In this document: in pieces, positions 35,373-46,169 of the stretch
How the letters are laid out: every line of letters begins with the position of its first letter
Numbering within the stretch: the stretch's first letter is position 1
DNA from: Chryseosolibacter indicum
Lineage (GTDB): Bacteria > Bacteroidota > Bacteroidia > Cytophagales > Cyclobacteriaceae
Direction of reading: 5' to 3'
Assembly: GCF_018598585.1 (NCBI RefSeq)
Contig: NZ_JAHESD010000007.1
Coordinates: 1-64,000, forward strand
DNA length: 64,000 nucleotides
Notes under the pieces: generated by a model
The model's input: only the letters and a program-made list of their open reading frames with translations
Database searches by the model: none
Told to the model about the DNA's origin: nothing
Translations under genes and position numbers: made by a program

Positions 35373-35458
35373 CAATATAATTTCTTAGAACCTTATCATT
35401 AAATTGCCGTTATTCGATTATGGTTTAAAATTTCCACCACCCATATCTTGTTGTTAAC

Positions 35459-37027
35459 ATGCGGCTAACGAAAATTCCGTTTACAGATACAAAAGCGTTC
35501 TCTTCATTTTTTACAGATTATATTCATCAGAAAGAATCGTTAAAACCTTTCTTTGATCAATTCCCTTCAATAGAGAATTTTAACAAAACATTAACAAATA
35601 AAGGTCAGTCTTTTAGTACTGAAAACCGAAAGGTGCTTGAAGCGGTAATTCAAAAACAATACTCTTCTCTAATACAGTCAGAGCCTGTTAGAAACAATAT
35701 TGCCTCTCTCACAGATTCTAAAACTTTCACAGTAACTACCGGGCACCAGCTTAATATTTTCACCGGCCCCTTATACTTTATTTATAAAATAGTTACGGTC
35801 ATTAATGCTTGCAGAGCGCTGAAGAAAAAGTATCCTGCATACAGCTTTGTTCCTGTTTATTGGATGGCCTCAGAAGATCATGACTACGATGAAATAAAAT
35901 ACTTTCGTCTGTACGGAAAAAAATATGTGTGGGAAACCAAACAAACCGGAGCTGTCGGCAGATTTAAAACAGAAGGCTTTGAAAAAATTCTGAATGAATT
36001 ACCAGGCGACGTAACGCCGTTTAAAGAAGCCTATTTAAAACACAAAACGCTTAGTGATGCTGTAAGGTATTATTTTAATGAATTGTTTGGGAACGAAGGT
36101 GTAGTTGTAGTTGATGCCGACGACCATGATTTAAAATCGCTTTTAAAAGAAGTGATGAAAGAAGACATTCTCAAACAAGCCACAATCAATCATGTTGATA
36201 ATACGAACAAAGGACTTGAAGACTTGGGTTATAAAACGCAGATCTTTTGTCGCGATATTAACTTCTTTTACCTCGATAACAATATTAGAAGCCGAATAGA
36301 AAAACAAGGAGACAGATTTCAAGTTTTAGACACTCAACTTAATTTTTCTGAAGAGGAGATACTGACGCTAATCAATACACAACCTGAAAAGTTTAGTCCA
36401 AATGTTATTCTAAGACCGCTGTATCAGGAAATCATCCTTCCTAATCTCGGTTATGTTGGTGGCCCGGCTGAAATAGTATACTGGCTACAGTTAAAAGCAG
36501 TGTTCGATCATTTTAATACACCATTTCCTGTTCTCATACCAAGAAATTTTGCATTAGTCATCGATCATACTGTTAACAGAAAGCTTGAGAAGACAGGATT
36601 AAATTTAACAGACTTCTTCGAGGAAAAGAATTATATATTTAACCACTGGGTACTAAAAAACACCAGGCACAATCTAACTGTTGGAGAAGAACACAATACC
36701 ATTAGCAATATCTACAACTTATTAAGAAAAAAAGCCGAGTCTATCGACCCAACGTTAGGCCCATTTGTTGGTGCAGAAGGAAAACGTGCTATAAATAGCC
36801 TTGAAAAGATCGAGCGCAAACTTCTTCGGGCAGAAAAAAGACTACATACAGATAGACTTAAACAAATAGAAAGTGTTAAAGATGCGTTGTTCCCGAATGG
36901 TAATCTTCAGGAAAGAACCGATAATTTTCTTAACTTTTATCAGCAAGACAATCGATTTATTGCTAAGTTGATAGAACACTTTGATCCTTTTGATTTTTCC
37001 TTTAATGTTTTAACGTATACTGAATAA
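35459..37027 (+). CDS. bshC: Bacillithiol biosynthesis cysteine-adding enzyme BshC
   Basis: Last step of bacillithiol synthesis: attaches cysteine to GlcN-malate. VTTGHQLNIFTGPLYFIYKI in parts, MASEDHDYDEIKYF, and LGYVGGPAEIVYW are BshC hallmarks, with the C-terminal coiled coil (INSLEKIERKLLRAEKRLH). Length 522 is typical. Its stop overlaps the start of the cyclo-ligase gene by one base (TAATG), so they are translationally coupled. A bacilliredoxin gene later in the window supports use of bacillithiol as the main thiol. Confidence 0.95.
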   Translation: MRLTKIPFTDTKAFSSFFTDYIHQKESLKPFFDQFPSIENFNKTLTNKGQSFSTENRKVLEAVIQKQYSSLIQSEPVRNNIASLTDSKTFTVTTGHQLNIFTGPLYFIYKIVTVINACRALKKKYPAYSFVPVYWMASEDHDYDEIKYFRLYGKKYVWETKQTGAVGRFKTEGFEKILNELPGDVTPFKEAYLKHKTLSDAVRYYFNELFGNEGVVVVDADDHDLKSLLKEVMKEDILKQATINHVDNTNKGLEDLGYKTQIFCRDINFFYLDNNIRSRIEKQGDRFQVLDTQLNFSEEEILTLINTQPEKFSPNVILRPLYQEIILPNLGYVGGPAEIVYWLQLKAVFDHFNTPFPVLIPRNFALVIDHTVNRKLEKTGLNLTDFFEEKNYIFNHWVLKNTRHNLTVGEEHNTISNIYNLLRKKAESIDPTLGPFVGAEGKRAINSLEKIERKLLRAEKRLHTDRLKQIESVKDALFPNGNLQERTDNFLNFYQQDNRFIAKLIEHFDPFDFSFNVLTYTE

Positions 37028-37602
37028 TGACAAAAGAAGCACTTAGAAAATTGTTCCTTGAGAAGAGGTCATCGCTTTCGCAAGAGACTTATGATAAGTT
37101 AAATGAAAGCCTTATTGACAACTTTTTTAAGTCAATCGACTTCTCAACACTAAGTGTTCTTCATTCCTTTCTTCCTATTGAAAAAACGAAAGAACCAGAT
37201 ACACGAAAACTTATTAAGCGAATTAAGAAACAATTGCCTTCTGTAAAGATAGCGATACCGAAGATCAACACGCAGACATCTAACCTGGATCACTTTTATT
37301 TTGAAGGAGAAAATCAGTTAGAAAAAAATACATGGGGCATCCCTGAGCCCAAGCAAGGTGTGCCCGTGCCATTGGAAAAAATCGATGCTGTTATTGTTCC
37401 TCTTTTAGCTTTCGATAAGAGCGGTCACCGAGTAGGATACGGAAGAGGCTTTTACGATAAGTTCTTAAATCAATGTACAGGAAGGATACAAAGAATTGGT
37501 ATCTCCCTGTTCCCTCCCGTTGATGAAATTGAAAACGTAAATCTTAACGATCAGCGATTAACTTGTGCAGTTACTCCTGACGAGGTTTTTGTCTTCGACT
37601 AG
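37027..37602 (+). CDS. 5-formyltetrahydrofolate cyclo-ligase
   Basis: ATP-dependent conversion of 5-formyl-THF to 5,10-methenyl-THF in folate salvage (191 residues). N-terminal KEALRKLFLEKRSSLS, WGIPEP, and the ATP/Mg motif VGYGRGFYDKFL are clear. Starts within the stop of bshC. Its stop codon shares the four bases CTAG with the stop of the convergent agmatine deiminase gene. Confidence 0.93.
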   Translation: MTKEALRKLFLEKRSSLSQETYDKLNESLIDNFFKSIDFSTLSVLHSFLPIEKTKEPDTRKLIKRIKKQLPSVKIAIPKINTQTSNLDHFYFEGENQLEKNTWGIPEPKQGVPVPLEKIDAVIVPLLAFDKSGHRVGYGRGFYDKFLNQCTGRIQRIGISLFPPVDEIENVNLNDQRLTCAVTPDEVFVFD

Positions 37603-38645
37603 ACTGCCGGCTCTTGTTGACTTAAGCAATGGAAAGATCCTAGGCCCCAGATAATATCAAGAGAGTCAAGTCCTACCACCTTTCGGTCAGTAAAACATTG
37701 CTCTAATAGCAACAACGCTTTATCGTCGTTTTTATCTCGGAAAGTTGGAACAATAACATACTTATTGCCTATATAGAAGTTTGCATACGATGCAGGGAGT
37801 CGCATGTCTTCGTGTATAACAGGAGATGGCATTGGCAATTCAATTATGTTCATTTGCTTGCCGTTCTCAAGCCTCAGTTTCTTAAGAAGTTTAAGATTTT
37901 CCTGAAGAGGTTCGTAATTCTCATCCTTCTTATTGCTCTCAACAACTGTAACTACGGTATCCTGGTTTACAAACCTTGTAAGGTCATCTATATGTCCATC
38001 AGTGTCATCCCCCACAATTCCATCACCTAACCAAAGAATATTATCAACTCCATAATACTTATGAAGGTATTCTTCAATCTGCTGCTTATTTAAATGAGGA
38101 TTTCTGTTTTCATTTAATAAGCAAGAAGTCGTTGTTAAAACGGTACCCGTACCGTTGAAATCAACAGAGCCACCCTCCATTACAATACCCGGATAGTAAA
38201 CCGGAATATTATAATGTTTTGCAATCAGCGTCGGGATGTTGTCGTCAAGATCAAAAGGAGGATACTTCCCACCCCATGCGTTATAGCCCCAGTCTACAAC
38301 AATCTTCTTTTGTTCTGCCTTTGGATTAACCAGAAAAGCAGGTCCATGATCACGACACCATGCATCATTCGTTGGATGAAAAAAGAACTGGATATTGTTT
38401 AAGTCAGCACCAACCTCATACAAGTACCCGATGGCTTTTTGCTTCATCGCTTCATCAATCACATTAATATTAACCTTCTCACCTTCGGCAAGAAGTTTAA
38501 TAAACTGTGCATACACAGGGTAAATACTTTCAATCTTGCCGGGCCATGACGCCTCCTTGTGAGGCCAGCTCAGCCATGTTGCAGTATGTTTTGCGAATTC
38601 AGCTGGAAAATAATATCCGTGTTCTTTAGGAATAAAGCTATTCAA
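37599..38645 (-). CDS. aguA: Agmatine deiminase
   Basis: Hydrolyses agmatine to N-carbamoylputrescine and ammonia; a member of the guanidino-modifying (PAD) superfamily. Key features: TWLSWPHKEASWPG, NDAWCRDHGP, the strand with EGGSVDFNGTGTVLTT, LGDGIVGDDTDGHIDDL, and the catalytic Cys near the end (GSFHCLSQQEP, about C340). Length 348 is typical. The partner amidase gene lies 54 bases upstream on the same strand, so the two give agmatine to putrescine in one operon. The gap between them contains AAGTTC/GAACTT inverted repeats (38677-38694). Confidence 0.94.
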   Translation of the reverse strand: MNSFIPKEHGYYFPAEFAKHTATWLSWPHKEASWPGKIESIYPVYAQFIKLLAEGEKVNINVIDEAMKQKAIGYLYEVGADLNNIQFFFHPTNDAWCRDHGPAFLVNPKAEQKKIVVDWGYNAWGGKYPPFDLDDNIPTLIAKHYNIPVYYPGIVMEGGSVDFNGTGTVLTTTSCLLNENRNPHLNKQQIEEYLHKYYGVDNILWLGDGIVGDDTDGHIDDLTRFVNQDTVVTVVESNKKDENYEPLQENLKLLKKLRLENGKQMNIIELPMPSPVIHEDMRLPASYANFYIGNKYVIVPTFRDKNDDKALLLLEQCFTDRKVVGLDSLDIIWGLGSFHCLSQQEPAV

Positions 38646-38699
38646 GAATTTAAGTGTTTAAGGTCCGAAAGTTATAAAGTTCATTTAAGAACTTAACTG

Positions 38700-39584
38700 T
38701 TAGATCTCTTCGTCGATATAACGCTTGGTAATCGGTTGATAAGAGTCTATCCTCCTGTCGCGAAGGAAAGGCCAATGCGTTCTGTAACGATCCGTTTTAT
38801 CGAGATCCAGTTCCTGAACATGTACTTCTTCCTTATCATGGGAGGCTAGATAAAGTAATTTACCAAAAGGATTGGCAATAAAAGAACCACCCCAAAACTT
38901 CATTGCTCCATTTTGCTCCAATCCTACACGATTAACACTTACTACGTGAATGCCATTTGCTACCGCATGACTTCGTTGAATTGTCTGCCATGCATTGTAT
39001 TGTTCATTATTTGTGTCTTCGTCCTGAGACGTTGCCCAACCAATAGCAGTAGGATAGAAAAGTATTTCGGCTCCCATTAAGCTTGTAATCCGAGCTGCCT
39101 CGGGGTACCACTGGTCCCAGCAAATTAAAACTCCTATTGAAGCGAATTTGGTCTTAAAAACCTTATATCCAAGGTCACCAGGGGTAAAGTAAAATTTCTC
39201 ATAATACGCGGGATCATCGGGTATGTGCATCTTGCGATACTTACCGAGGTAAGTGCCGTCAGCGTCAAGCACAGCTGTTGTGTTGTGGTAAATACCATTT
39301 GTACGCTTCTCAAATAATGACGCGATAACTACCACTCCAAGTTCTTTGGCAACTTTAGATAGCGCATCAGTAGATGGACCTGGAATTGGCTCAGCCAGTT
39401 TAAAATTCTCGTAATCTTCTACATCACAAAAGTAAAGTGATGTAAATAGCTCCTGAAGACAAACAACCTGTGCTCCTTTGGCTGCAGCTTCCTGAATTTT
39501 AGTAATAGCTTTTGAAAGGTTTTCTTCTTTATTGGCGGTACAAGACATTTGCACCATTCCAACTTTTACTTTTTTATTAGACAC
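38700..39584 (-). CDS. aguB: N-carbamoylputrescine amidase
   Basis: Nitrilase-superfamily amidase converting N-carbamoylputrescine to putrescine, CO2 and ammonia. Catalytic Glu in LQELFTSLYF, Lys in KYRKMHIPDD, Cys in GVLICWDQWYPEAAR; DPAYYEKFYFTPGD is typical of this subfamily. Followed by aguA. Start: the frame is open to a TTG at 39608, but that TTG is part of a TATTTTTG promoter element, so the GTG at 39584 (MSNKKVKVGMVQ) is preferred; the choice is uncertain. Confidence 0.92.
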   Translation of the reverse strand: MSNKKVKVGMVQMSCTANKEENLSKAITKIQEAAAKGAQVVCLQELFTSLYFCDVEDYENFKLAEPIPGPSTDALSKVAKELGVVVIASLFEKRTNGIYHNTTAVLDADGTYLGKYRKMHIPDDPAYYEKFYFTPGDLGYKVFKTKFASIGVLICWDQWYPEAARITSLMGAEILFYPTAIGWATSQDEDTNNEQYNAWQTIQRSHAVANGIHVVSVNRVGLEQNGAMKFWGGSFIANPFGKLLYLASHDKEEVHVQELDLDKTDRYRTHWPFLRDRRIDSYQPITKRYIDEEI

Positions 39585-39605
39585 GTCACTATAATTAAAG
39601 TCGCA

Positions 39606-39637
39606 CAAAAATAGTTCTATCCTACCAAATAATCATA
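39606..39637 (-). promoter_or_regulatory. Putative aguB-aguA promoter
   Basis: On the minus strand: TATG, spacer of 20, TATTTTTG. The -7 element is exact and the -33 element has one mismatch. The nominal TTG start at 39608 is the last three bases of the -7 element. Confidence 0.45.
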
Positions 39638-39644
39638 AATAAGA

Positions 39645-39672
39645 AGGCCTTCCCTTTTTACAGAGAAGGCCT
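39645..39672 (-). terminator. Hairpin terminator after gltD
   Basis: Perfect eight-pair stem AGGCCTTC (39645-39652) / GAAGGCCT (39665-39672) between the gltD stop and the aguB promoter. On the minus strand it is followed by TCTTATTTAT, a weak T-rich tail. Confidence 0.55.
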
Positions 39673-39695
39673 CCAAGGAAAATCTAAATTTTCAA

Positions 39696-41168
39696 TTAAG
39701 CTATCTTTGCCATATTAAGAAAAGATTCATCTTTCGATTCAAGGTTAGATGAGCCCATCAACCAGGTATCAACTGCACGGGCTGCTTCTCTTCCTTCAGA
39801 AATTGCCCATACCACCAATGATTGACCTCTTCGGATATCTCCTGCAGCAAAGATTCCTTCCTGGCTCGTCATGTAGTTTTCAGTCTTAATATTGGTTCTC
39901 TCATCTAATTCGAGGTTCAGCTCTTCAACCATGCCCGACTTTTCAGCACCTGTAAACCCAATAGCAAGCAACGCAAGTTCACATGGCAAAACACGCTCAG
40001 TTCCTGCTATCTCTTCAAAACCCATTTTACCCTGCGCATTGACACCACACTTAATATCGACAACCTTCAAACCAGTCAGCCTGCCATTGTTATCGCCTAG
40101 AAACTCTTTAGTCAAAATAGCCCATTGGCGGTTCACACCTTCTTCATGTGATGAGGAAGTCATGAGTACCATCGGCCAGAGAGGCCATGGATTACTATCT
40201 GTTCTTTGCAAGGGGGGTTTAGCCAGTAGCTCTATTTGAGTAACACTTGCGGCACCCTGACGGTTAGAAGTGCCAACGCAGTCAGAACCTGTATCACCAC
40301 CGCCTATTACCAATACATTTTTACCAGTTGCGAGAATATCGCCTGAAAAAATTTTATCACCCGCTACGCGCTTATTTTGCTGAGGAAGAAACTCCATTGC
40401 AAAATGAACACCTTTTAAACTTCTTCCTGGAATAGGAAGATCACGCGGTGCCGACGCCCCGCCACATATTACAACTGCGTCAAATTTTTTTTGTAGGTGT
40501 TGTGCGCTCACATTTACACCTACATGTGCATTTGTCCGGAATATAATTCCTTCCTGCTCCATTAGCCGTACTCTACGCTCAATCACTGACTTCTCTAATT
40601 TAAAGTCAGGTATCCCATAGCGTAAAAGTCCCCCTACCCTGTCACTGCGTTCAAAAACAGTTACCCAGTGTCCTGCCTTGTTAAGCTGTGCTGCTGCAGC
40701 AAGGCCAGCCGGGCCTGAACCTATAACTGCTACTCGCTTTCCTGTTCTGGTATAAGGGGGATTTGCCTTGATGTATCCTTTTTCAAAAGCAGTCTCCGCT
40801 ATACTCTTTTCAATGTATTCAATAGTTACAGGTTTGTTGTTAATGCTTAACACACAACTTGCCTCACAAGGCGCAGGGCAAATTCTACCAGTGAATTCTG
40901 GAAAGTTATTGGTGCTGCTAAGAATCTGAATAGCTTCTTCCCAGCTACCGCGATAAACAGCATCGTTAAAGTCAGGAATGTTATTACCAAGCGGGCAACC
41001 ATTGTGACAAAAAGGAACGCCACAATCCATACACCTTGCGGCATTTGTTTTCAGCTTTTCCTTCTCAAGAGGTACATATACTTCTTTGTAATCTTTTACT
41101 CTTTCTTTTGGATCGCGCAACGGAGGGTTCTCGCGATTATATTTCATGAAACCATCTACTTGTCCCAT
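39696..41168 (-). CDS. gltD: Glutamate synthase small subunit
   Basis: Beta subunit of NAD(P)H-dependent glutamate synthase; feeds electrons to GltB. N-terminal [4Fe-4S] cysteines in ARCMDCGVPFCHNGCPLGN and GRICPAPCEASCV, FAD-binding GSGPAGLAAAAQL, NAD(P)-binding GGGDTGSDCVGTS, and C-terminal AAGDIRRGQSLVVWAISEGR. Length 490. Downstream of gltB by 55 bases on the same strand; the pair assimilates ammonium with glutamine synthetase. Confidence 0.96.
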   Translation of the reverse strand: MGQVDGFMKYNRENPPLRDPKERVKDYKEVYVPLEKEKLKTNAARCMDCGVPFCHNGCPLGNNIPDFNDAVYRGSWEEAIQILSSTNNFPEFTGRICPAPCEASCVLSINNKPVTIEYIEKSIAETAFEKGYIKANPPYTRTGKRVAVIGSGPAGLAAAAQLNKAGHWVTVFERSDRVGGLLRYGIPDFKLEKSVIERRVRLMEQEGIIFRTNAHVGVNVSAQHLQKKFDAVVICGGASAPRDLPIPGRSLKGVHFAMEFLPQQNKRVAGDKIFSGDILATGKNVLVIGGGDTGSDCVGTSNRQGAASVTQIELLAKPPLQRTDSNPWPLWPMVLMTSSSHEEGVNRQWAILTKEFLGDNNGRLTGLKVVDIKCGVNAQGKMGFEEIAGTERVLPCELALLAIGFTGAEKSGMVEELNLELDERTNIKTENYMTSQEGIFAAGDIRRGQSLVVWAISEGREAARAVDTWLMGSSNLESKDESFLNMAKIA

Positions 41169-41223
41169 TGTAATTAATGTCTGTTGTTTAGTACGTGTTT
41201 AATTTAACTGAACTCCGCTTGCT

Positions 41224-44200
41224 TTATTTCAATACTGTAGCTGTTTCTAGCTTCAATGCGCTGGCAGCTTCTTTTTGTTTTTGAAGCACAGCCTTGTAAT
41301 CCTGCGGCATTACTTTTACAAACAACTCAGACGCTACTTCCCAGTTCTCAAGGATCCATTCAGCAGGGTCACTTCCAGTATAATGGAAGTGGCGTTCCAC
41401 CAAAGCCTTTACTTCTGCCTTGTCTTCGTCAGTTAATGTTTCTAGCTCAACCATGTCTTTATTGCAAAGACGCTCAAGTGCATGTTCTGTATCAAAAACA
41501 TAAGCAATACCACCACTCATACCTGCGGCGAAATTTCTTCCTGTTTTACCAAGCACTACTACGCGTCCACCAGTCATATATTCACAAGCGTGATCCCCAA
41601 CGCCTTCAACTACAGCCTTTACTCCGGAGTTACGCACGCAGAAACGCTCTCCTGCTTGCCCGCGGATAAAAGCTTCGCCGGAAGTAGCACCATAGAACGC
41701 CACATTACCGATAATGATATTATCTTCTGGTTTAAACGTTGCTTCTCTGTCAGGATAAACAATAAGTCTTCCTCCTGATAATCCTTTTCCAAAGTAATCG
41801 TTAGCCTCACCTTCAAGTTCAAACGTAACACCAGGCGCTACAAAAGCTCCAAAGCTTTGTCCTGCCGAGCCTTTAAAATTGAAGTGAATTGTATCTGGTG
41901 GTAATCCGGCAGCTCTGTATTTCTTAGAGATCTCGTTAGAAAGGAGTGCACCTACAGAACGATCTGTATTACGAATGATGAATCTGTTTTGTACCAGTTC
42001 TCCTTCTTCCAGTGCAGGCTTAGCAGCCTCAATAAGTTTCCAATCAAGAACTTTCTCAAGCTCAAAATCCTGCTCTATCTGCTTGTATACACCAATGTGT
42101 TCGCGTGGTGGTTCTCTATGAAGAATTGGAGAAAGGTCAAGTTTTTTAATCTTCCAATGATCGATATTTGTACGGAGACGTAATACATCCGTACGTCCTA
42201 TCATTTCATTTACAGTTCTGAATCCAAGCTCTGCCATAATCTCGCGCAGGTCTTGTGCTAACAGATGGAAGAAGTTAACAACATCTTCCGGGTTACCTGT
42301 GAAAAGTTTTCTTAACTCAGAATCTTGAGTAGCAATACCCACAGGACATGTATTTAAATGACACTTGCGCATCATAATACAACCTTCAACAACAAGTGCT
42401 GCTGTTGCAACACCCCATTCTTCAGCACCAAGTAAAGCAGCGATTGCAATATCTCTTCCTGTACGAATCTGGCCGTCAGTCTGAAGCACTACACGGCTTC
42501 TTAAATTATTTTTAACCAATGTCTGGTGTGCTTCCGCAAGGCCGAGTTCCCAAGGCAACCCTGCATGGCGCATAGAGCTAATCGGAGACGCTCCTGTGCC
42601 TCCATCAGCACCAGAGATGAGAATTGCATCTGCTTTTGCTTTTGCAACACCCGCAGCAACGGTACCTACACCAGCTTGTGATACAAGTTTTACGTTGATG
42701 CGCGCCTGACGATTGGCATTCTTTAAATCAAAGATAAGCTGAGCCAAGTCTTCAATAGAATAGATATCATGATGAGGAGGAGGCGAAATCAAACCAACAC
42801 CCGGTGTTGAGTGACGTACCCTACCAATCCATTCATCTACTTTATGACCTGGAAGCTGGCCGCCTTCACCTGGCTTTGCTCCCTGTGCCATCTTAATTTG
42901 AAGTTCATCGGCATTAGAAAGATAATGGCTTGTTACACCAAATCTTCCAGACGCCACCTGTTTTATGGCCGAACGCTCCCAGTCGCCATTCGCTTTCTTC
43001 TCAAAACGAATTTCATCCTCACCACCTTCACCGCTATTGCTCTTGCCTCCTATTCTGTTCATGGCAATTGCAAGGGTGCTATGTGCTTCATGAGATATAG
43101 AACCGAATGACATGGCGCCCGTAGCAAAGCGTTTAAAGATCTCTTCTACTGGTTCTACTTCATCAATCGAAATAGAATGACGTTTTTTGAATTCAAGCAG
43201 ACCTCTTAAAGTAAATGCATCTCTTGTCTGATTGTTAATCTTTTCAGTATACTTTTTAAAGGTCTGATAATTTCTTGTCTTCGACGCATGCTGTAACAAG
43301 TGTATTACATCCGGGCTAAACAAGTGTTTCTCACCCCTTCGCTTCCATTGATAAATTCCACCAACTTGCAACGGAGAACTTTCATGCTTGTAAGCGAGTT
43401 GATGACGAACAAGAACTTCACGTGCAAGGTCATCGAATGACAAACCTTCAATACGGCTTATCGTACCTTTAAAGCATTTCTCTATTACTTCGCTTCCCAA
43501 ACCTAATGCCTCAAATATCTGCGCAGATTGGTAAGACTGAAGCGTACTGATACCCATCTTTGACATGACCTTTAGCAATCCGTTACCAATTGCCTTTTGG
43601 TAATTAGCCCACGCCTGCTCATCAGTCATCGGTGTTTTGCTAAGCAAGCCCTGCTTGTTAAGAGAATGAATAGTCTCTAATGCCATATATGGATTAATAG
43701 CACTTGCACCATAACCAATAATGGTCGCAAAATGATGAACTTCCCAAACATCGCCAGCCTCTACCAGTAAACCTGCCTGTGTTCTTATTCTTTTCTCCAC
43801 CAGGTAATGATGCACAGCACCTATTGATAACAAGGAAGGAATTGGTGCATAATCAGGACTTATCTTTTTATCAGAGAGCACAATAATTTTCTTTCCTGCA
43901 CGAATTGCTTTCTCTGCCTCACTGCAAATTCTGTTCAGACTTTCTTCAAGTCTTCCCGGCTGACCATCAGCCTGAAACACGCATCGAATAATTGCATATT
44001 CATAACCATGAGCAGGAAGATGCTTTAGTTTCTCTAAATCAGCATTAAGAAGCACAGGCTGAGAGATGTGAATCTGCGCTGTATGCTGTGGTGTTTCTTC
44101 CAATACGTTTAAGCTCTGTCCTATTCTTGTAAAAAGAGACATTACCAATCGCTCGCGAATAGGATCGATAGGTGGATTACTTACTTGAGCAAAATGTTGT

Positions 44201-45765
44201 TTAAAATAATTCGAGATATGTCTGCTCTCTTTTGATAACACAGCAAGTGGTGTATCATCACCCATAGACCCAATGGCTTCATATCCTTTCTCTGCCATTG
44301 GTGTGATAATGGTACGAATATCCTCAGCAGAATAACCATAGGCATTCTGTCTCTGGTTTAATGTCTTGTCGTCAAAACTCTCCTCATACCATTCTTGCTC
44401 AGGCTCAAGTCTTAACTTTAAACGATTTTGAATAATCCAGTTGTAGTAAGGTTTACCTTCATATACACTGCGTTTTACTTTTTCGTCGTCAAGTACTTTA
44501 CCTTGTTCAAGGTCTACAAGCATCATCTTACCTGGAGTAATACGGCCCTTCTCAAGAATATCTTTCGGATCAACCGGAAGCGCTCCTGCCTCTGATGCCA
44601 TTACAATCTTTCCAGAACGGGTAATGTAATAACGCAGGGGCCGAAGACCATTTCTATCAAGTGTTGCACCAATACGTACACCATCTGTAAACACCAATGC
44701 CGCAGGTCCATCCCATGGCTCCATCATTGAAGCATGGTACTTATAGAATGCCTTCCTGTGCGGATCCATCAGCTTGTTATCCTGCCATGCTTCAGGCACA
44801 AGCATCATCATTACGTGTGGTATACTTCTTCCTGCAAGCACCAGCATCTCGATCATTGCATCAAGATTGGCTGAATCAGAACCATCCGCTACTGTAATAG
44901 GCAGAAGCATTTTCATTTCCTCATCTGTAAACAAGGAGGATTTGAACATGGCTTCTTTTGACTTCATTTTATTTACGTTACCACGAATGGTATTAATTTC
45001 ACCATTATGGGCCACATAACGGAAAGGCTGCGCAAGTTTCCAGTTAGGGAAAGTATTGGTTGAAAAGCGTGAGTGAACTAACGCAATGGCAGTGCGTAAT
45101 CTCGGATCCTGAAGATCGAAGAAATATTTTCGTAACTGCTCCGTGCGTAATTGTCCCTTATAGACTATGGTTTTTGTTGAAAAGCTTGTGATGTAAAATT
45201 CTTTATTACTTCCTTTTACCTCTTTGCAAACTTTGTGAGATGTATAATTTCTGAGAACAAAAAGTTTGCGCTCCAACGCATCATCTGTTATCTCATCATT
45301 TTTTGATTTAACAAATACCTGTTCAATGTTCGGCTCTACTTCAGCCGCACCCGGCCCTGGTACACTATGATCTACAGGTACACCCCTGTAACCAATCAGC
45401 TCCAAACCCAACGCCGTAATGTTCTTCTTGAGAACTTCACGGCAAGCATTAGTTACTTTCTTATCACGTGGGAAGAATACCATACCTACTCCGTATTTCC
45501 CGCTGGCAGGAAGTTCGAATCCAAGGCGAGCTGCTTCCTCACATAAAAATTCATGGGGTAATTGAATAAGAACACCTGCTCCATCTCCTGTTTTAGCATT
45601 GCATCCTCTGCCTCCGCGATGCTCCATATTCTCTAACATTGAAAGTGCATCGCGCAAAACAGAATTGGTCCTGGTTCCGTTAATGTTGGCTATAAACCCG
45701 ATTCCACAAGCATCGTGCTCTAGCTCTGGCGTGTACAAACTGCGGCTGGTTGTTGTTTTTTTCAT
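41224..45765 (-). CDS. gltB: Glutamate synthase large subunit
   Basis: Alpha subunit: takes the amide of glutamine, channels ammonia and makes glutamate from 2-oxoglutarate. The N-terminal amidotransferase nucleophile would be C20 after removal of a 19-residue propeptide ([11 protein letters not shown]). Then the central domain, the FMN domain ([21 protein letters not shown]), the [3Fe-4S] cysteines in [19 protein letters not shown], and the C-terminal beta-helix ([29 protein letters not shown]). Length 1513 is standard. First gene of gltB-gltD. Confidence 0.97.
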   Translation of the reverse strand: MKKTTTSRSLYTPELEHDACGIGFIANINGTRTNSVLRDALSMLENMEHRGGRGCNAKTGDGAGVLIQLPHEFLCEEAARLGFELPASGKYGVGMVFFPRDKKVTNACREVLKKNITALGLELIGYRGVPVDHSVPGPGAAEVEPNIEQVFVKSKNDEITDDALERKLFVLRNYTSHKVCKEVKGSNKEFYITSFSTKTIVYKGQLRTEQLRKYFFDLQDPRLRTAIALVHSRFSTNTFPNWKLAQPFRYVAHNGEINTIRGNVNKMKSKEAMFKSSLFTDEEMKMLLPITVADGSDSANLDAMIEMLVLAGRSIPHVMMMLVPEAWQDNKLMDPHRKAFYKYHASMMEPWDGPAALVFTDGVRIGATLDRNGLRPLRYYITRSGKIVMASEAGALPVDPKDILEKGRITPGKMMLVDLEQGKVLDDEKVKRSVYEGKPYYNWIIQNRLKLRLEPEQEWYEESFDDKTLNQRQNAYGYSAEDIRTIITPMAEKGYEAIGSMGDDTPLAVLSKESRHISNYFKQHFAQVSNPPIDPIRERLVMSLFTRIGQSLNVLEETPQHTAQIHISQPVLLNADLEKLKHLPAHGYEYAIIRCVFQADGQPGRLEESLNRICSEAEKAIRAGKKIIVLSDKKISPDYAPIPSLLSIGAVHHYLVEKRIRTQAGLLVEAGDVWEVHHFATIIGYGASAINPYMALETIHSLNKQGLLSKTPMTDEQAWANYQKAIGNGLLKVMSKMGISTLQSYQSAQIFEALGLGSEVIEKCFKGTISRIEGLSFDDLAREVLVRHQLAYKHESSPLQVGGIYQWKRRGEKHLFSPDVIHLLQHASKTRNYQTFKKYTEKINNQTRDAFTLRGLLEFKKRHSISIDEVEPVEEIFKRFATGAMSFGSISHEAHSTLAIAMNRIGGKSNSGEGGEDEIRFEKKANGDWERSAIKQVASGRFGVTSHYLSNADELQIKMAQGAKPGEGGQLPGHKVDEWIGRVRHSTPGVGLISPPPHHDIYSIEDLAQLIFDLKNANRQARINVKLVSQAGVGTVAAGVAKAKADAILISGADGGTGASPISSMRHAGLPWELGLAEAHQTLVKNNLRSRVVLQTDGQIRTGRDIAIAALLGAEEWGVATAALVVEGCIMMRKCHLNTCPVGIATQDSELRKLFTGNPEDVVNFFHLLAQDLREIMAELGFRTVNEMIGRTDVLRLRTNIDHWKIKKLDLSPILHREPPREHIGVYKQIEQDFELEKVLDWKLIEAAKPALEEGELVQNRFIIRNTDRSVGALLSNEISKKYRAAGLPPDTIHFNFKGSAGQSFGAFVAPGVTFELEGEANDYFGKGLSGGRLIVYPDREATFKPEDNIIIGNVAFYGATSGEAFIRGQAGERFCVRNSGVKAVVEGVGDHACEYMTGGRVVVLGKTGRNFAAGMSGGIAYVFDTEHALERLCNKDMVELETLTDEDKAEVKALVERHFHYTGSDPAEWILENWEVASELFVKVMPQDYKAVLQKQKEAASALKLETATVLK

Positions 45766-46169
45766 CTTTTAACTTCTGGTGGCGTAAGGTAAATGGCCAT
45801 TTCTGACCAAATTAATTTCTGAATTTACGAAAGATGCACCTGAAATATTTGATAGGACCTAAGCAAGCCCGAATTTTTCCATATTTTTTACATTTTCGGC
45901 AGAATAGTATTAAAAATAAAAAACGTTAACGATTGCAAGGTCGCAGAATTCTAATGCCTTTGTAAGGTTTCATTTCAAATAGTCCAGCTTCTATTTGAGA
46001 CGCTTTTGTGAGAATATTGCTCATAGCTGCCACTTTGTCCTGATTTAGCAATCGAGGGAGTACTCAAAACTTAGGGCGAAGCTAGGACGGAGCCAGGTTA
46101 GAGGAACAAAAGTCGATTAAAGCTGCTATTCTGGCAGCATTATCTAGAGGAAATACGATCTCGTTCTTG
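45766..46169. other. Intergenic region upstream of gltB
   Basis: No convincing gene. It must hold the leftward gltB promoter but I could not fit the consensus cleanly. Small features are the palindrome CGTTAACG (45924-45931) and a short stem GCTGC/GCAGC near the mnmD end that could be a weak mnmD terminator. Confidence 0.35.

Noticed and set aside
37599-37602. Convergent genes sharing the stop bases CTAG as a special signal
   Set aside because: Overlapping stops between convergent genes are common in compact genomes and need no extra explanation.
45926-46024. A 32-codon minus-strand open frame (MSNILTKASQIEAGLF...)
   Set aside because: Looks weakly protein-like but is very short, has no ribosome site or promoter, and I recognise no family.
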